From Campylobacter sp. RM16704 (GTDB taxonomy: Bacteria; Campylobacterota; Campylobacteria; Campylobacterales; Campylobacteraceae): a DNA stretch of 64,000 nt. This document shows, piece by piece, positions 8,552 to 17,518 of this stretch. Both the position numbers and the translations under genes were made by a program. The notes below the pieces were generated by a model. The model was not told the origin of the DNA. It saw only the letters and a list, made by a program, of their open reading frames with translations, and searched no databases. Location of the stretch: the NCBI RefSeq assembly GCF_000816245.1, contig NZ_CP007769.1:1148464-1212463 (forward strand), in the 5' to 3' direction. Numbering within the stretch: the first letter of the stretch is position 1; every line of letters begins with the position of its first letter.

Positions 8552-9666
8552 TATTCACCCTTTAAATTTTCACAAACATTGATTTTTAAAGCTTTTTTTA
8601 GTGGCAAAAAGCTAGCAAAAAATGCAAATACCAAAGAAACAAAAACTGCAAATACCACCGAAAGAAATCTAAAATCTATACTTGCATTAAAAATCAAATA
8701 TCCAAAAATATTTGCTAGAAAATATCCACAAAAAGCACCAAGCAAACTCGCACTTAAGCTTAAAATAAACACTTCAGCTCCAAAAAGTTTGATGATTTCT
8801 TTATATTTAGCACCTAATGCAAGATGCAAGGCTATTTCTTTTTTTCTTGAAAAAATTACCGCACTAAGCGTAGTATTTACACTCAAAGAACTAATAAATA
8901 AAATCGTTAAACTAATCAAAGCCATTAAAGCTTTAATTTTTTCTAAAATAATTCCTTCGCTAATAGATACTGAAGCTATTACTTTGGCTTCTATATTGCC
9001 TTTGCTAAGTTCTTTTGCTTTTTGAGCTAAGCTTTCATAATCACCTAGTAAAATAGCTTGAGCATAATTTATCACTTCTTTAGCTGCCAATTCTTGTGCC
9101 TTTTTTAAAGAAATAATCAAAATTCCATCTTGTTCGTCATTGCTTCTTAAAATTGCTTTAATTTTTACTTTGACTATTTTAGAAATGCTTGGATTGTAAA
9201 TTTGTAGTTCTTGTCCTATTTTAAGCTCTAATTGTTTTGCTAAATCAGCTCCCACAAAGGCACTATCTTCACTAAAATCACTTAAAGAAAAACTACCTTT
9301 TAAAACCTCCATAAAAGGCTTAGTAAGCTTTAAATTTGCAAAATCAACTCCAACTACTACCGCACTTGAACTTTCAAGATTATAAAAACCATATAAAAAT
9401 GGGGTTAAAGCTTTGGCTTTAAGATTGTCTTTTACTTGGTTAAATTCTTGCATATTCAAAAATTCATCATCTTTTGGAGTGATGATAAAATTAGCTCCAT
9501 AAGCTTTTAATTCTTTAGATAATTTTGTATCAATATCAAAATATATATTAAAAAATGAGGCACTTACCATAGCACCCATAAACACTGCTATAAAAATAAT
9601 ACAAACTCTTTTATAAGAAAAAATAAGTGATTTAAAAACTTCTTGAATAAAAAAATTATTTCCCAT
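8551..9666 (-). CDS. FtsX/MacB-type ABC permease (Cj1662-like)
   Basis: 371 residues. It has one N-terminal membrane segment (about 15-40), a periplasmic MacB-like domain (about 45-230) and three C-terminal membrane segments (about 245-360). This is the typical FtsX/MacB topology, with the conserved FtsX segment SRKKEIALHLALGAKYKEI. It overlaps the upstream permease gene by 11 bp and abuts the ATPase gene. The two dissimilar permeases probably form a heterodimer with the ATPase. Confidence 0.88.
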   Translation of the reverse strand: MGNNFFIQEVFKSLIFSYKRVCIIFIAVFMGAMVSASFFNIYFDIDTKLSKELKAYGANFIITPKDDEFLNMQEFNQVKDNLKAKALTPFLYGFYNLESSSAVVVGVDFANLKLTKPFMEVLKGSFSLSDFSEDSAFVGADLAKQLELKIGQELQIYNPSISKIVKVKIKAILRSNDEQDGILIISLKKAQELAAKEVINYAQAILLGDYESLAQKAKELSKGNIEAKVIASVSISEGIILEKIKALMALISLTILFISSLSVNTTLSAVIFSRKKEIALHLALGAKYKEIIKLFGAEVFILSLSASLLGAFCGYFLANIFGYLIFNASIDFRFLSVVFAVFVSLVFAFFASFLPLKKALKINVCENLKGE

Positions 9667-10948
9667 ATAAAACCTCTGAAGTAGAAAGTTTAGAAATGCC
9701 TTTAATAGAAAATAAGCACCCTAAGAATACTATAAGCACTGCAAAAAATAAACAAATTGGTAAAATAATCCATGAAATTGCAATAATATGGTCAAATATA
9801 CTCAAAGCTATAAGCTCTGAAATCCCTACACCAAAAATAAATCCTAAAACAGCTCCAAATAAAGCTACTACAACACCTTCTAGAGCAAAAATCATATAAA
9901 TTTGTAAAATACTTGCACCTAAAGCTTTTAAAAGTCCTATTTCACTTCTTCTTCTAAAAATATCTGCACTCATTAAAGATGAAATAGCTATAGAAGCTAC
10001 TATTAAACATATGATGCTAACTACTGCCATTAAAGATTGAATTTTAGATACTATCAAACTTTCTGCATCTGAAATTGCACTCACTACTTTTGTACTAGCA
10101 CCTTTAAAATCTTCTGCTATTTGATAAGCAATAGAACTTACATAAGCAGTGCAATACCACTGATCATACTCAAGCTGATTAAGACTATCCACATCGCGTC
10201 TTGCTTTTTGAGCTAAATCATTTTCAGGTATAGTTAAAGCTGAAACTTCTGCTTTAGCAAATAAACCTTCTTTTTTTGAAAGTTTTTGTGCTAAAAGTAA
10301 AGAAGTAATGATTTTGTTTGAAAAAGCTTGAGTTAAATCTATAATACCAACGATTTTTGTTTTAAAAATTTGATCATTTTGCACAAGGGTGATTTCATCA
10401 CCTAATTTTAAATCATATTTTTGTGCTAAGTCTTTTCCTAGCATTACCTCATCTAAGCTATCATCTTTTGGGTAATTTCCTTTGATTTGACTATATTTGT
10501 ATAATTCTTTAATGCCTGCATAAAAATCATCATCATCTTGAACTTTTATAGCTTTTTCAAAATAAGTCCCTACTAAAGACACATTTTCATAATTTGCACC
10601 TGAAGTTTGAATTTTTACTTGAGTATCTAAAAACGGTGCAAAAGCATTGATATTATTTCTCCAAAAAATTTCTTTAATGGTATGGAGTTTATCTTCTTCT
10701 AAAAAATTTTGATTTTTTAAAGGCTCATAAATTTTATTACCCACTTCTACACTTAAACTTGCACCCTTTGGCAAAACTAAAATATTTGATCCATAACTTC
10801 TTAGTTCTTTTGTGATTTCATTGCCTATACCCAAAGTAAGATTTAACATCGTAGCCATAAGCAAAGTAGCTAAAAAAATTGTCGCCAAAGCTAAAGATTT
10901 TTGAATTTTATTTTGAAAAATAGAATTTTTTATAATTTTAATTTGCAT
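9656..10948 (-). CDS. FtsX/MacB-type ABC permease (Cj1661-like)
   Basis: 430 residues. An N-terminal membrane helix (about 17-40) is followed by a large periplasmic domain with MacB-like features (GKDLAQKYDLKLGDEITL) and three C-terminal helices. The FtsX signature FRRRSEIGLLKALGAS lies near residue 335. It overlaps the upstream DUF2318 gene by 11 bp and the downstream permease by 11 bp. It is part of the iron operon. The periplasmic domain could contact P19 or the FTR1 extracytoplasmic domain; this is inference. Confidence 0.88.
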   Translation of the reverse strand: MQIKIIKNSIFQNKIQKSLALATIFLATLLMATMLNLTLGIGNEITKELRSYGSNILVLPKGASLSVEVGNKIYEPLKNQNFLEEDKLHTIKEIFWRNNINAFAPFLDTQVKIQTSGANYENVSLVGTYFEKAIKVQDDDDFYAGIKELYKYSQIKGNYPKDDSLDEVMLGKDLAQKYDLKLGDEITLVQNDQIFKTKIVGIIDLTQAFSNKIITSLLLAQKLSKKEGLFAKAEVSALTIPENDLAQKARRDVDSLNQLEYDQWYCTAYVSSIAYQIAEDFKGASTKVVSAISDAESLIVSKIQSLMAVVSIICLIVASIAISSLMSADIFRRRSEIGLLKALGASILQIYMIFALEGVVVALFGAVLGFIFGVGISELIALSIFDHIIAISWIILPICLFFAVLIVFLGCLFSIKGISKLSTSEVLYGK

Positions 10949-12359
10949 AGTTATTTCCTATTAAATTATGAATTCTATATTTTGAAGTCTTGTTTGTATC
11001 AATATATTTTAAAGGATCATTTTTAAACTCTTCATAATTTTTTTCATTAGCAAAAAAATATGTCCTTCCTTTATAAACATAAGATCTTGGTGCTTTTAAA
11101 TTAATAAGTTCTGTATTATCAATAGGATCATAAACTTTCTTTTCAACTACTTGAGTGAAAAAATTCACTCCATCTAAAATTTCTGAAAAAGGTATAGTAA
11201 CTTTACCATTTTCAAATTTATATTTCATTGGAACAGGATTGCATCCACCTGCTTTACCTACGCTTGGTAAGAAAATTCTAACATTGCATGAAATACAAAT
11301 TAATTCTCCACCTCTTTTTACATAACCCATATCTCCACATATACTGCAAGCATCAAACACAGCCACTGGAGAATCTTTATCTTCTCTTTTATTAATTAAA
11401 AAAAATCTTACTACTTTTCCTTCATCACTAATATATGCAAAACGATGAAGTTTATTGTCTCTTAATATCTCTACATTAAATACAAATTCATCATTTTCAT
11501 TTGGCTCTACATAGGTTGGCTCATCTATAGTTACCGGTCTTGATGCATGTAAATCATAAAAAAGAAAAATACAAAGACTTAAAACTATAGCACTAAAAAT
11601 ACTTACACTAAAGCTTGTGATTTTTGAATTTTTGGCATGATTTTTTCTAAATTCTATATCAAAATCTTTTTTCTTAGTATTTTCACTCACTCTTTGTTTT
11701 AAAACTAAAAATACGCAAGCTCCTAACAATAAAAACCACAAATAAGTATAAAATTTAGCATAATACACACTTTTTGCTACATAACTTAAATATAAACTTT
11801 CTGTTTCTATAACACCTTCTCTCATAAGGTGTAATAAAATTTGAGCCAAAACTTCATTTAAATAAGAAACGATTATTATCAATAAAAATATATTTAAAAA
11901 TTTAAAATCAAATTCTCTTAGCCATCTTGTGAAAAGATATACACCAAAACATAATATAAAAGCAAGTAAAATAAATCCGAAAGAACTAATAGCCAAAGAA
12001 TCTAAGAAATTAGTGCTTAGTATAGGAAAATCTATGGAAATATGTAAATATCTTATACCAAAAGCAAAAGACAATAAAAAAACTAAAATGCTTTGGATTC
12101 TTTCTTTTATGAGATTGTTTTGTATATAAATTAAAGTAATAATCATTAAACATATTAAAACAAACAAAACATTGTTAAAAAAATACAACAAATCATAACT
12201 TAGTGTTTTAGAACTAATAAAAAATGCAAAGTAAGCAAAAACAAAACCCGTAAAAGCGAGTTTAAATACTAATAAATTTTTTAAATTATAAAAAAATAAA
12301 GCACTTAAAAGTGCATAAGAAAAAAAAACTCCAAAAAAATGTACAAAATAAATCGACAT
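10938..12359 (-). CDS. DUF2318 polytopic membrane protein with cysteine cluster (Cj1660-like)
   Basis: 473 residues. The N-terminal half has about seven to eight membrane segments. After another helix (about 240-265) comes a periplasmic domain carrying CSICGDMGYV, then ICISC, then GGCNPVPM (about residues 336-370), a DUF2318 cysteine pattern expected to bind an Fe-S cluster or metal. Family context (P19/FTR1 operons) suggests electron transfer or ferric reduction coupled to iron uptake, and the two downstream thioredoxins may maintain its thiols. It starts 78 bp after P19; a hairpin sits in the gap. Confidence 0.85.
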   Translation of the reverse strand: MSIYFVHFFGVFFSYALLSALFFYNLKNLLVFKLAFTGFVFAYFAFFISSKTLSYDLLYFFNNVLFVLICLMIITLIYIQNNLIKERIQSILVFLLSFAFGIRYLHISIDFPILSTNFLDSLAISSFGFILLAFILCFGVYLFTRWLREFDFKFLNIFLLIIIVSYLNEVLAQILLHLMREGVIETESLYLSYVAKSVYYAKFYTYLWFLLLGACVFLVLKQRVSENTKKKDFDIEFRKNHAKNSKITSFSVSIFSAIVLSLCIFLFYDLHASRPVTIDEPTYVEPNENDEFVFNVEILRDNKLHRFAYISDEGKVVRFFLINKREDKDSPVAVFDACSICGDMGYVKRGGELICISCNVRIFLPSVGKAGGCNPVPMKYKFENGKVTIPFSEILDGVNFFTQVVEKKVYDPIDNTELINLKAPRSYVYKGRTYFFANEKNYEEFKNDPLKYIDTNKTSKYRIHNLIGNNYAN

Positions 12360-12411
12360 AGGCTCTTCTTTGATAGAATTTATTTATAAAATCAATAATT
12401 TCACAAATAAA

Positions 12412-12430
12412 CCCTAGCAAAAAGCTAGGG
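12412..12430 (-). terminator. Hairpin downstream of p19
   Basis: Perfect 7-bp stem CCCTAGC/GCTAGGG with a 5-nt loop, just after the p19 stop, followed on the transcribed strand by TTTATTTG. It lies inside the operon, so it probably acts as a partial terminator or 3'-end stabiliser, allowing more P19 than downstream membrane proteins. Confidence 0.6.
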
Positions 12431-12436
12431 ATAAAA

Positions 12437-12958
12437 TTACTTAGGTTTTCCTGTATATTTGAAGTTATATTTAACTGAGAACGGCTCAAACCATTTACCA
12501 ACACCTGTTTCTTTATCAACATGGCGTCCAAAACCTTGTTTTTCTGGGCTTTCAATTAAATATACTAACTCATAATTTCCTATACCTGTATCCATTTTTA
12601 TATTTGCACCATAGTGAGGGCCATCATCTGCCACCATAGGCATAAGAGTTCCTGTTTTTACTTTACCATTATCAAGATTGGTAAGTTTATATGCAATAGT
12701 TAAATAAGGAATCCAAAAACCTTCTGGAAAACCATTTTTATTACCTTTTAATGCATGAATATCTGCTTCAAGGTGAATATCTGCTAAACTAGCTGCAAGA
12801 TCAATTCCTCTTGGTTCCATTTCGATTGGTTGTAAATAAACTGCTGCTATTTCCATGCCATTTAATTCATATGGATCGCCAATTGGCACCTCTGCTGCAA
12901 AAACTGAACTAGCTAGAATACTAGCTGCCGCACTTAAACTTAATAAAGTTTTTTTCAT
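12437..12958 (-). CDS. p19: Periplasmic iron/copper-binding protein P19
   Basis: 173 residues. The signal peptide ends SVFA (cleavage after about residue 21). The mature domain has the P19 features: a His/Glu strand (H62, E64, H68), LMPM (M106, M108), DDGPHYGAN (H115) and GRHVD (H146). H62, E64, M108 and H115 correspond, with a 20-residue offset, to copper ligands I recall for C. jejuni P19. Known role: a dimeric periplasmic metal-binding protein working with FTR1 in ferric iron uptake. The ATG overlaps the ftr1 stop by 4 bp (ATGA), giving translational coupling. Confidence 0.95.
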   Translation of the reverse strand: MKKTLLSLSAAASILASSVFAAEVPIGDPYELNGMEIAAVYLQPIEMEPRGIDLAASLADIHLEADIHALKGNKNGFPEGFWIPYLTIAYKLTNLDNGKVKTGTLMPMVADDGPHYGANIKMDTGIGNYELVYLIESPEKQGFGRHVDKETGVGKWFEPFSVKYNFKYTGKPK

Positions 12959-15030
12959 ATTTTTTCCCTTTTATTTGAAATTTGCTTTGTTATAAAAATA
13001 CCCATAATGAGTAAGATTAAAACCATAAACTGAGGTATGATGCTCTCATAGTAAGGATAAATTCCAAGCCATAAAATTCCTTCAAAATTAAAAGGAAGTA
13101 AACTTGGAGTAATAACTTTAGCCTCTATGAGCTCACCAATGCCTTTGCCTGTAAAAACAAAGACCATATAAAAAATAATGTATGAAGTTATATAAAAAAA
13201 TTGTTTTACTGGTATCTTTAAAGCACCAGCCTTTAATAAATAATAAAGTATGATAAGTATAATTAAACCACTAGCTAAACCTATAAATATAAAACTATAA
13301 TCTGCACTTGTTTTTGCATCAAACAATAAGGCTTGATAAAAAAGAATAGTTTCAGCACCTTCTCTATATACAGCTAAAAATACACTAAACCATAAAGTTT
13401 TTACTGAATTATTTGAAATAGCCTCTACTGCTTGAGTTTTTACATAATTTGCCCATTTTTTATTTTGTGCATTTGATAAAAGCCAAAAACCCACATAAAA
13501 AAGCAACGCTACGGCTACAAGCATAGTAATACCTTCTAAAAGTTCTCTACTTTGTCCAGCGTGTTCTTTGAAAATCCATGAAATAAAAAAAGCAGTAACA
13601 AAGCTTAAAAATACTCCACTCCAAAGTGCTGAATATACTATATTTAAACGATTTTTATTACCACTTTGAACTAAATACGAAACTATAGCTACAATAATAA
13701 TTAAAGCTTCCAAACCCTCTCTTAAAATGATACCCAAGGCCCATATAAATAAAGACATAGGTGAAGATTCTTGAATTTTATCTAAAGAACTTTCTATTAA
13801 AACACTAAGTTCATCAAAATTTTGTTTTAATTCTTCTTTGGAAGCACTTGCTTTAATTAAAGCAACGCCTTTTGAAAAATAACTTTCTATTTTTAATTTT
13901 AAAGCACTATCAATAGCACCGATTTTACTTTCCATACCACTTGCTTCAAAAATATCTAAATAAATATTTTGTAAAGCATCTATACTATTTAAATTAAAAC
14001 CTTCATAATTTTGTAAAATATCATTAAGTGCAATCTTAATATCATCATATACTTTAGTATAATTTTTAGTGCTTATAGTATTTTCATCAAATCCTTTTAC
14101 TTGAAGCAAAGCTAACTCTTCTTTAGGTAAGGCTAAAAATGCTTCATATAATAAATCTGATATACTTGAAATTTCATCTCTTATGGTTTTTTCATCTAAG
14201 GCATTATCATTAATTTTTCTTATAATAGTTCTAAGTTTTGTTTGAATTTTTTTATCAACACCTGCTTTAGTGTATCTTGCCACTAAAACTTCTACTTTTG
14301 AATTCCTATAATCTTCAAACAATGCTGATTGGATTAGATCTTTAGATTTTTGATAGTCTTTATTTACAAAAGCTAATGCGGCTTGATCAAGCTTTGAAAT
14401 CATTGAATCCATTAAAAACTGCAACCTTGCATCCATAGCTGAAGCTTCTTGTAAAGCTAATAACGCTTTATCATCTTTTATATTTTCATCTTGTGTGTTA
14501 TCTTTTTGAGTTTGAGGACTTGATGAAGCTTGCTCTTTGACTTCTTCGCCAAGCAATGCTGCAAACATAGCTGCTGCTTGTGCTTGACGCTGTTTTTCTG
14601 CCTCTATAGATGAATTTTCAGCTGCTTTTTTATCATAATTAGTATCACTAACTTCGGCTTTAAGCTGAAAGCCTTTTTCCAAAACAGGTACAACCTCATC
14701 TAAATCAAAATATAAACTACTAATTAATGCTTCTATTTTAGAAAAATCTGCTTTATCCTTATATAATTTTCTTAAATTTACAAATTTACGCTCCATAACA
14801 ATGGCTTTTCTACCTATGTTACGCCCTATAGATCCTTCCATATTTTCAAAATGTTGAAAGTAAGCATCTTCGGCTTTTTTCTTAGCTTCTAAATTTTTAT
14901 TTTCTTTGTATAAAATCATACTTTCATTTAAAATTTGTTTTATGTTTTGACTTTCCTTTTGATAATCAATTTCTCTAGCATGTATGATAAAACAAAACAA
15001 AAATACCAATAAGCTAATCTTTTTTAACAC
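12955..15030 (-). CDS. FTR1-family iron permease with large periplasmic domain (Cj1658-like)
   Basis: 691 residues starting at a GTG (15030-15028) preceded by GGAG at a 7-nt spacing. A signal peptide (residues 1-18) leads into an extended helical periplasmic region (about 19-420) containing a low-complexity Gln/Ser/Asp stretch. Seven membrane segments of the FTR1 permease domain follow. Two REXXE-type ferric-ligand motifs are visible: LREGLEALI (about 436) and YREGAETIL (about 555). First gene of the operon. It is predicted to move iron across the inner membrane with P19. The candidate Fur site upstream implies derepression under iron limitation. Confidence 0.93.
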   Translation of the reverse strand: MLKKISLLVFLFCFIIHAREIDYQKESQNIKQILNESMILYKENKNLEAKKKAEDAYFQHFENMEGSIGRNIGRKAIVMERKFVNLRKLYKDKADFSKIEALISSLYFDLDEVVPVLEKGFQLKAEVSDTNYDKKAAENSSIEAEKQRQAQAAAMFAALLGEEVKEQASSSPQTQKDNTQDENIKDDKALLALQEASAMDARLQFLMDSMISKLDQAALAFVNKDYQKSKDLIQSALFEDYRNSKVEVLVARYTKAGVDKKIQTKLRTIIRKINDNALDEKTIRDEISSISDLLYEAFLALPKEELALLQVKGFDENTISTKNYTKVYDDIKIALNDILQNYEGFNLNSIDALQNIYLDIFEASGMESKIGAIDSALKLKIESYFSKGVALIKASASKEELKQNFDELSVLIESSLDKIQESSPMSLFIWALGIILREGLEALIIIVAIVSYLVQSGNKNRLNIVYSALWSGVFLSFVTAFFISWIFKEHAGQSRELLEGITMLVAVALLFYVGFWLLSNAQNKKWANYVKTQAVEAISNNSVKTLWFSVFLAVYREGAETILFYQALLFDAKTSADYSFIFIGLASGLIILIILYYLLKAGALKIPVKQFFYITSYIIFYMVFVFTGKGIGELIEAKVITPSLLPFNFEGILWLGIYPYYESIIPQFMVLILLIMGIFITKQISNKREKI

Positions 15031-15041
15031 TATTTTACTCC

Positions 15042-15058
15042 AAAATGATATTCATTTT
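15042..15058 (-). promoter_or_regulatory. Second palindrome (possible Fur-like site) over the ftr1 ribosome site
   Basis: Perfect AAAATGA-TAT-TCATTTT inverted repeat directly beside the ftr1 Shine-Dalgarno. It could be a secondary Fur site or simply an mRNA hairpin near the start codon. It matches the Fur consensus less well than the site at 15102-15120. Confidence 0.4.
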
Positions 15059-15074
15059 TAAAATCATAGTCGGA

Positions 15075-15080
15075 AGTATA
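15075..15080 (-). promoter_or_regulatory. Candidate -10 box of the iron operon
   Basis: TATACT on the minus strand, about 45 bp upstream of the ftr1 GTG. The Fur-box candidate begins about 22 bp further upstream, over the expected -35 region. Confidence 0.5.
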
Positions 15081-15101
15081 TTATTTAAATTCTTAATTTT
15101 A

Positions 15102-15120
15102 GATAAACATTATCATTATT
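15102..15120 (-). promoter_or_regulatory. Candidate Fur box of the P19/FTR1 operon
   Basis: GATAAACATTATCATTATT matches the classical 19-bp Fur consensus at 15 of 19 positions and lies over the -35 region of the presumed ftr1 promoter. The C. jejuni P19 operon is known to be iron-repressed, which supports the assignment. Confidence 0.7.
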
Positions 15121-15276
15121 TTTTTCATAATAAATATCAAAAAACTATAAAATGCTACTTTTATATACAAAAATAAATTAAAATATTATTATTTTTATAA
15201 TTTTTGTTTAATTTTTATTTATTTTACTTTAAAAAGTAAGTTTTTTTGATAATATATACTAAAAAAAGGAGTTCTT

Positions 15277-16653
15277 GTGCTTGTAATTACCCATAAAAAA
15301 CCAAGTAAAATAAAAAAAATCATAAAGAATTTAGGACTTTGGGTAGTTATAGGTATTATAGCTGGCATTAGTTTAGGATTATTAGATAAAGAATTAGCTA
15401 TTGCTAGTAAAATCGGGGTGGATTATTTTATACATGCATTAAAAATTTTAATAGGGCCTATTATATTTTTAACTATAGTTTTAGGTGTAATTAGTCTTGA
15501 AAGTTTAAAGCAGGTTGGAAGTATAGGTGTTAAAGCCTTGCTTTATTTTGAAATAGTAAGCACTTTTGCTTTAGCTATAGGTATTTTTATGGCAAATATC
15601 ATGGGACCTGGAAAAGGAATGAATCTTGACCCAAATGCTTTGGATAAAGATAGTGTAGCTCAATTTGTTAATAATACTATAGAAATAAGTGCACAAAATG
15701 AAATTTTACATATTTTAAAAGATGCTATGCCTACTGACATCATCGCTGCTTTTAGTGAAGGAAAAACCTTACAAATTTTAGTTATAGCTCTAGCTTGTGC
15801 TTTTATTATTTCACTTATGCGAATTGATGAGAGAAAAGCTATACAAAAAACCTTAGAAATAATGCAAAGTTTTGTTTTTAAAATTTTAGAAATTATTATG
15901 TATTTTTCTCCTATTGCAGCATTTTCAGCTATGGCATTTTTAGTTGCAAAATATGGACTTGAATCTTTATTCAATTTAGGGTATTTGCTTGTTGTTATGT
16001 TATTTGCTTCTTTGCTTTTTATCTTTGGAGTTTTAGGGATTATTTGTTTTATTGCCAAAGTTAATATTTTTAAATTTATGCGTTTCATTTCAAGAGAAGT
16101 TTTGATAGTTTTTGCTACAAGCTCTAGCGAATCAGCTCTTGCACCACTTATGAGAAAACTTGAAAAAGCAGGAATTTCAAAAGCTACAGTAGGATTGGTG
16201 CTACCAACTGGGTATAGTTTTAATCTTGATTGCACTAATATTTATTTAGCTATGAGTTTAATTTTCCTTGCTCAAGCTTTTAATGTAGAGCTTTCTTTAA
16301 TGCATGAAATTAGTATTTTGATTGTTCTTATGATAGCTTCAAAAGGTGCTGTTGGTGTAACTGGCTCGGGTTTTATTATACTAGGAAGCACACTTGCAGC
16401 TTTATCTAATATGTATATAGCAGAAGCTAATAATGGTTTAGGGGCTAACTTAGGTGAAGTTTTACCTGTAGCAGCTATTTCTATACTTTTGGGTGTAGAT
16501 AAGTTTATGTCTGAAATTCGTGCGGTAGGAAATTTATGTGGTAATAGCGTAGCAGCTTTGATCGTAGCCATTTGGGATAAACAAATAGACTGGGAAAAAT
16601 TCCGCTACGCCCTAGATAATCCTAAAGAATTTACAAATGCAGGCTTTGATTAA
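15277..16653 (+). CDS. dctA: C4-dicarboxylate:cation symporter DctA (DAACS family)
   Basis: 458 residues from a GTG start with AAGGAG at a 5-nt spacing. It has about eight membrane helices plus re-entrant loops. Family motifs are clear: the serine-rich ATSSSESALAPLMRKLEKAG loop, then VLPTGYSFNLDCTNIY, and GAVGVTGSGFIIL. These match DctA rather than the cystine or glutamate branches, although substrate assignment within the family is a family-level inference. Expected role: Na+/H+-driven uptake of succinate, fumarate, malate or aspartate, major carbon sources for Campylobacter. Monocistronic; a gATAATAT-like -10 lies near 15249. It converges on the aminotransferase gene, sharing TTAA. Confidence 0.85.
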   Translation: MLVITHKKPSKIKKIIKNLGLWVVIGIIAGISLGLLDKELAIASKIGVDYFIHALKILIGPIIFLTIVLGVISLESLKQVGSIGVKALLYFEIVSTFALAIGIFMANIMGPGKGMNLDPNALDKDSVAQFVNNTIEISAQNEILHILKDAMPTDIIAAFSEGKTLQILVIALACAFIISLMRIDERKAIQKTLEIMQSFVFKILEIIMYFSPIAAFSAMAFLVAKYGLESLFNLGYLLVVMLFASLLFIFGVLGIICFIAKVNIFKFMRFISREVLIVFATSSSESALAPLMRKLEKAGISKATVGLVLPTGYSFNLDCTNIYLAMSLIFLAQAFNVELSLMHEISILIVLMIASKGAVGVTGSGFIILGSTLAALSNMYIAEANNGLGANLGEVLPVAAISILLGVDKFMSEIRAVGNLCGNSVAALIVAIWDKQIDWEKFRYALDNPKEFTNAGFD

Positions 16654-17507
16654 AAAACCTCTTTTTGTATTTTTTCTATATATTTTTCTCTTAGTTTTTG
16701 AGTATAAAAACCTACCTTGCCATCACTAATCACCTTGCTATCTGCTTTTATAACACCTAAAATCAAAAAAGTAGCAGCAGAAATAAATACCTCATCAGCC
16801 TCATATACTTCTTTCATACTAAAAGCTCTTTGATCTACTTTAAGATTAAGTTCTTTTGCAAATTTCAAGATATTTTTACGACGAATTCCTGGTAAAATTT
16901 CATTAGAAAATGGCTTGGTAATTAAAGTTTTGTCTTTTATAATAAAAGCTGAACTACTAGAAGCCTCAGTTACTAAAGCATTTTCTACCATAAAAGCCTC
17001 AAAAACTTTTGCTTTTATAGCTTCTTCTTTTGCAAGACATTGAGCTAGTAAAGAAATAGATTTTATATCTCTTCTTTTCCATCTTAAATCAGCAGTAGAA
17101 ATAACACTCACCCCGATTTTTGCTAACTCATAATCAATCACATTACACTCAAAAGCAAAGGCCATTATGGTAGGTTTTAAGCCCTTTAAAAGAGCAAAAT
17201 TTCTACTAGCAACCCCTCTAGTAACTTGCATATAAAGCCCACCTTCTTTAAGTGAGTTTTTAATAATTAATTGCTCTAAAATATTTTCAAAATCTTCTTT
17301 TGTATAAGGAATTTGTAGTTCAATTTGTGCCAAACTACGCTCAAAACGCTCCCAAAATTCTTCTTTGTCAGCTATTTTTGCATTTACTACAGGTACTACT
17401 TCATAAATTCCATCTCCAAAGATAAAGCCTCTATCAAAAACACTTACCTTAGCTTCACTAGCTTTTATAAACTCATCATTTAAAAATACAATTTCTTTTT
17501 CATCCAT
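16650..17507 (-). CDS. dat: D-amino acid aminotransferase (class IV, PLP)
   Basis: 285 residues of the class IV aminotransferase fold. Seen: N-terminal SVFDRGFIFGDGIYEV, the PLP-lysine region DIKSISLLAQCLAKEEA (lysine near residue 150, characteristic of D-alanine aminotransferases) and VTEASSSSAFII for cofactor-phosphate binding. Expected reaction: reversible D-alanine + 2-oxoglutarate to pyruvate + D-glutamate, linking to peptidoglycan precursors. A branched-chain aminotransferase is less likely given the DIKS motif and short length. It lies 12 bp downstream of the glycosyltransferase gene. Confidence 0.85.
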   Translation of the reverse strand: MDEKEIVFLNDEFIKASEAKVSVFDRGFIFGDGIYEVVPVVNAKIADKEEFWERFERSLAQIELQIPYTKEDFENILEQLIIKNSLKEGGLYMQVTRGVASRNFALLKGLKPTIMAFAFECNVIDYELAKIGVSVISTADLRWKRRDIKSISLLAQCLAKEEAIKAKVFEAFMVENALVTEASSSSAFIIKDKTLITKPFSNEILPGIRRKNILKFAKELNLKVDQRAFSMKEVYEADEVFISAATFLILGVIKADSKVISDGKVGFYTQKLREKYIEKIQKEVF

Positions 17508-17518
17508 CTTTTTTTCCT

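Noticed and set aside
8579-9025. 148-codon plus-strand frame
   Set aside because: Entirely antisense to the FtsX-type permease gene, Lys/Thr/Ala composition typical of reverse reading, no ribosome site.
12286-12555. 89-codon minus-strand frame across the p19/DUF2318 gap
   Set aside because: Overlaps the p19 end in another frame and reads through the p19 hairpin; no ribosome site and no recognisable protein features.
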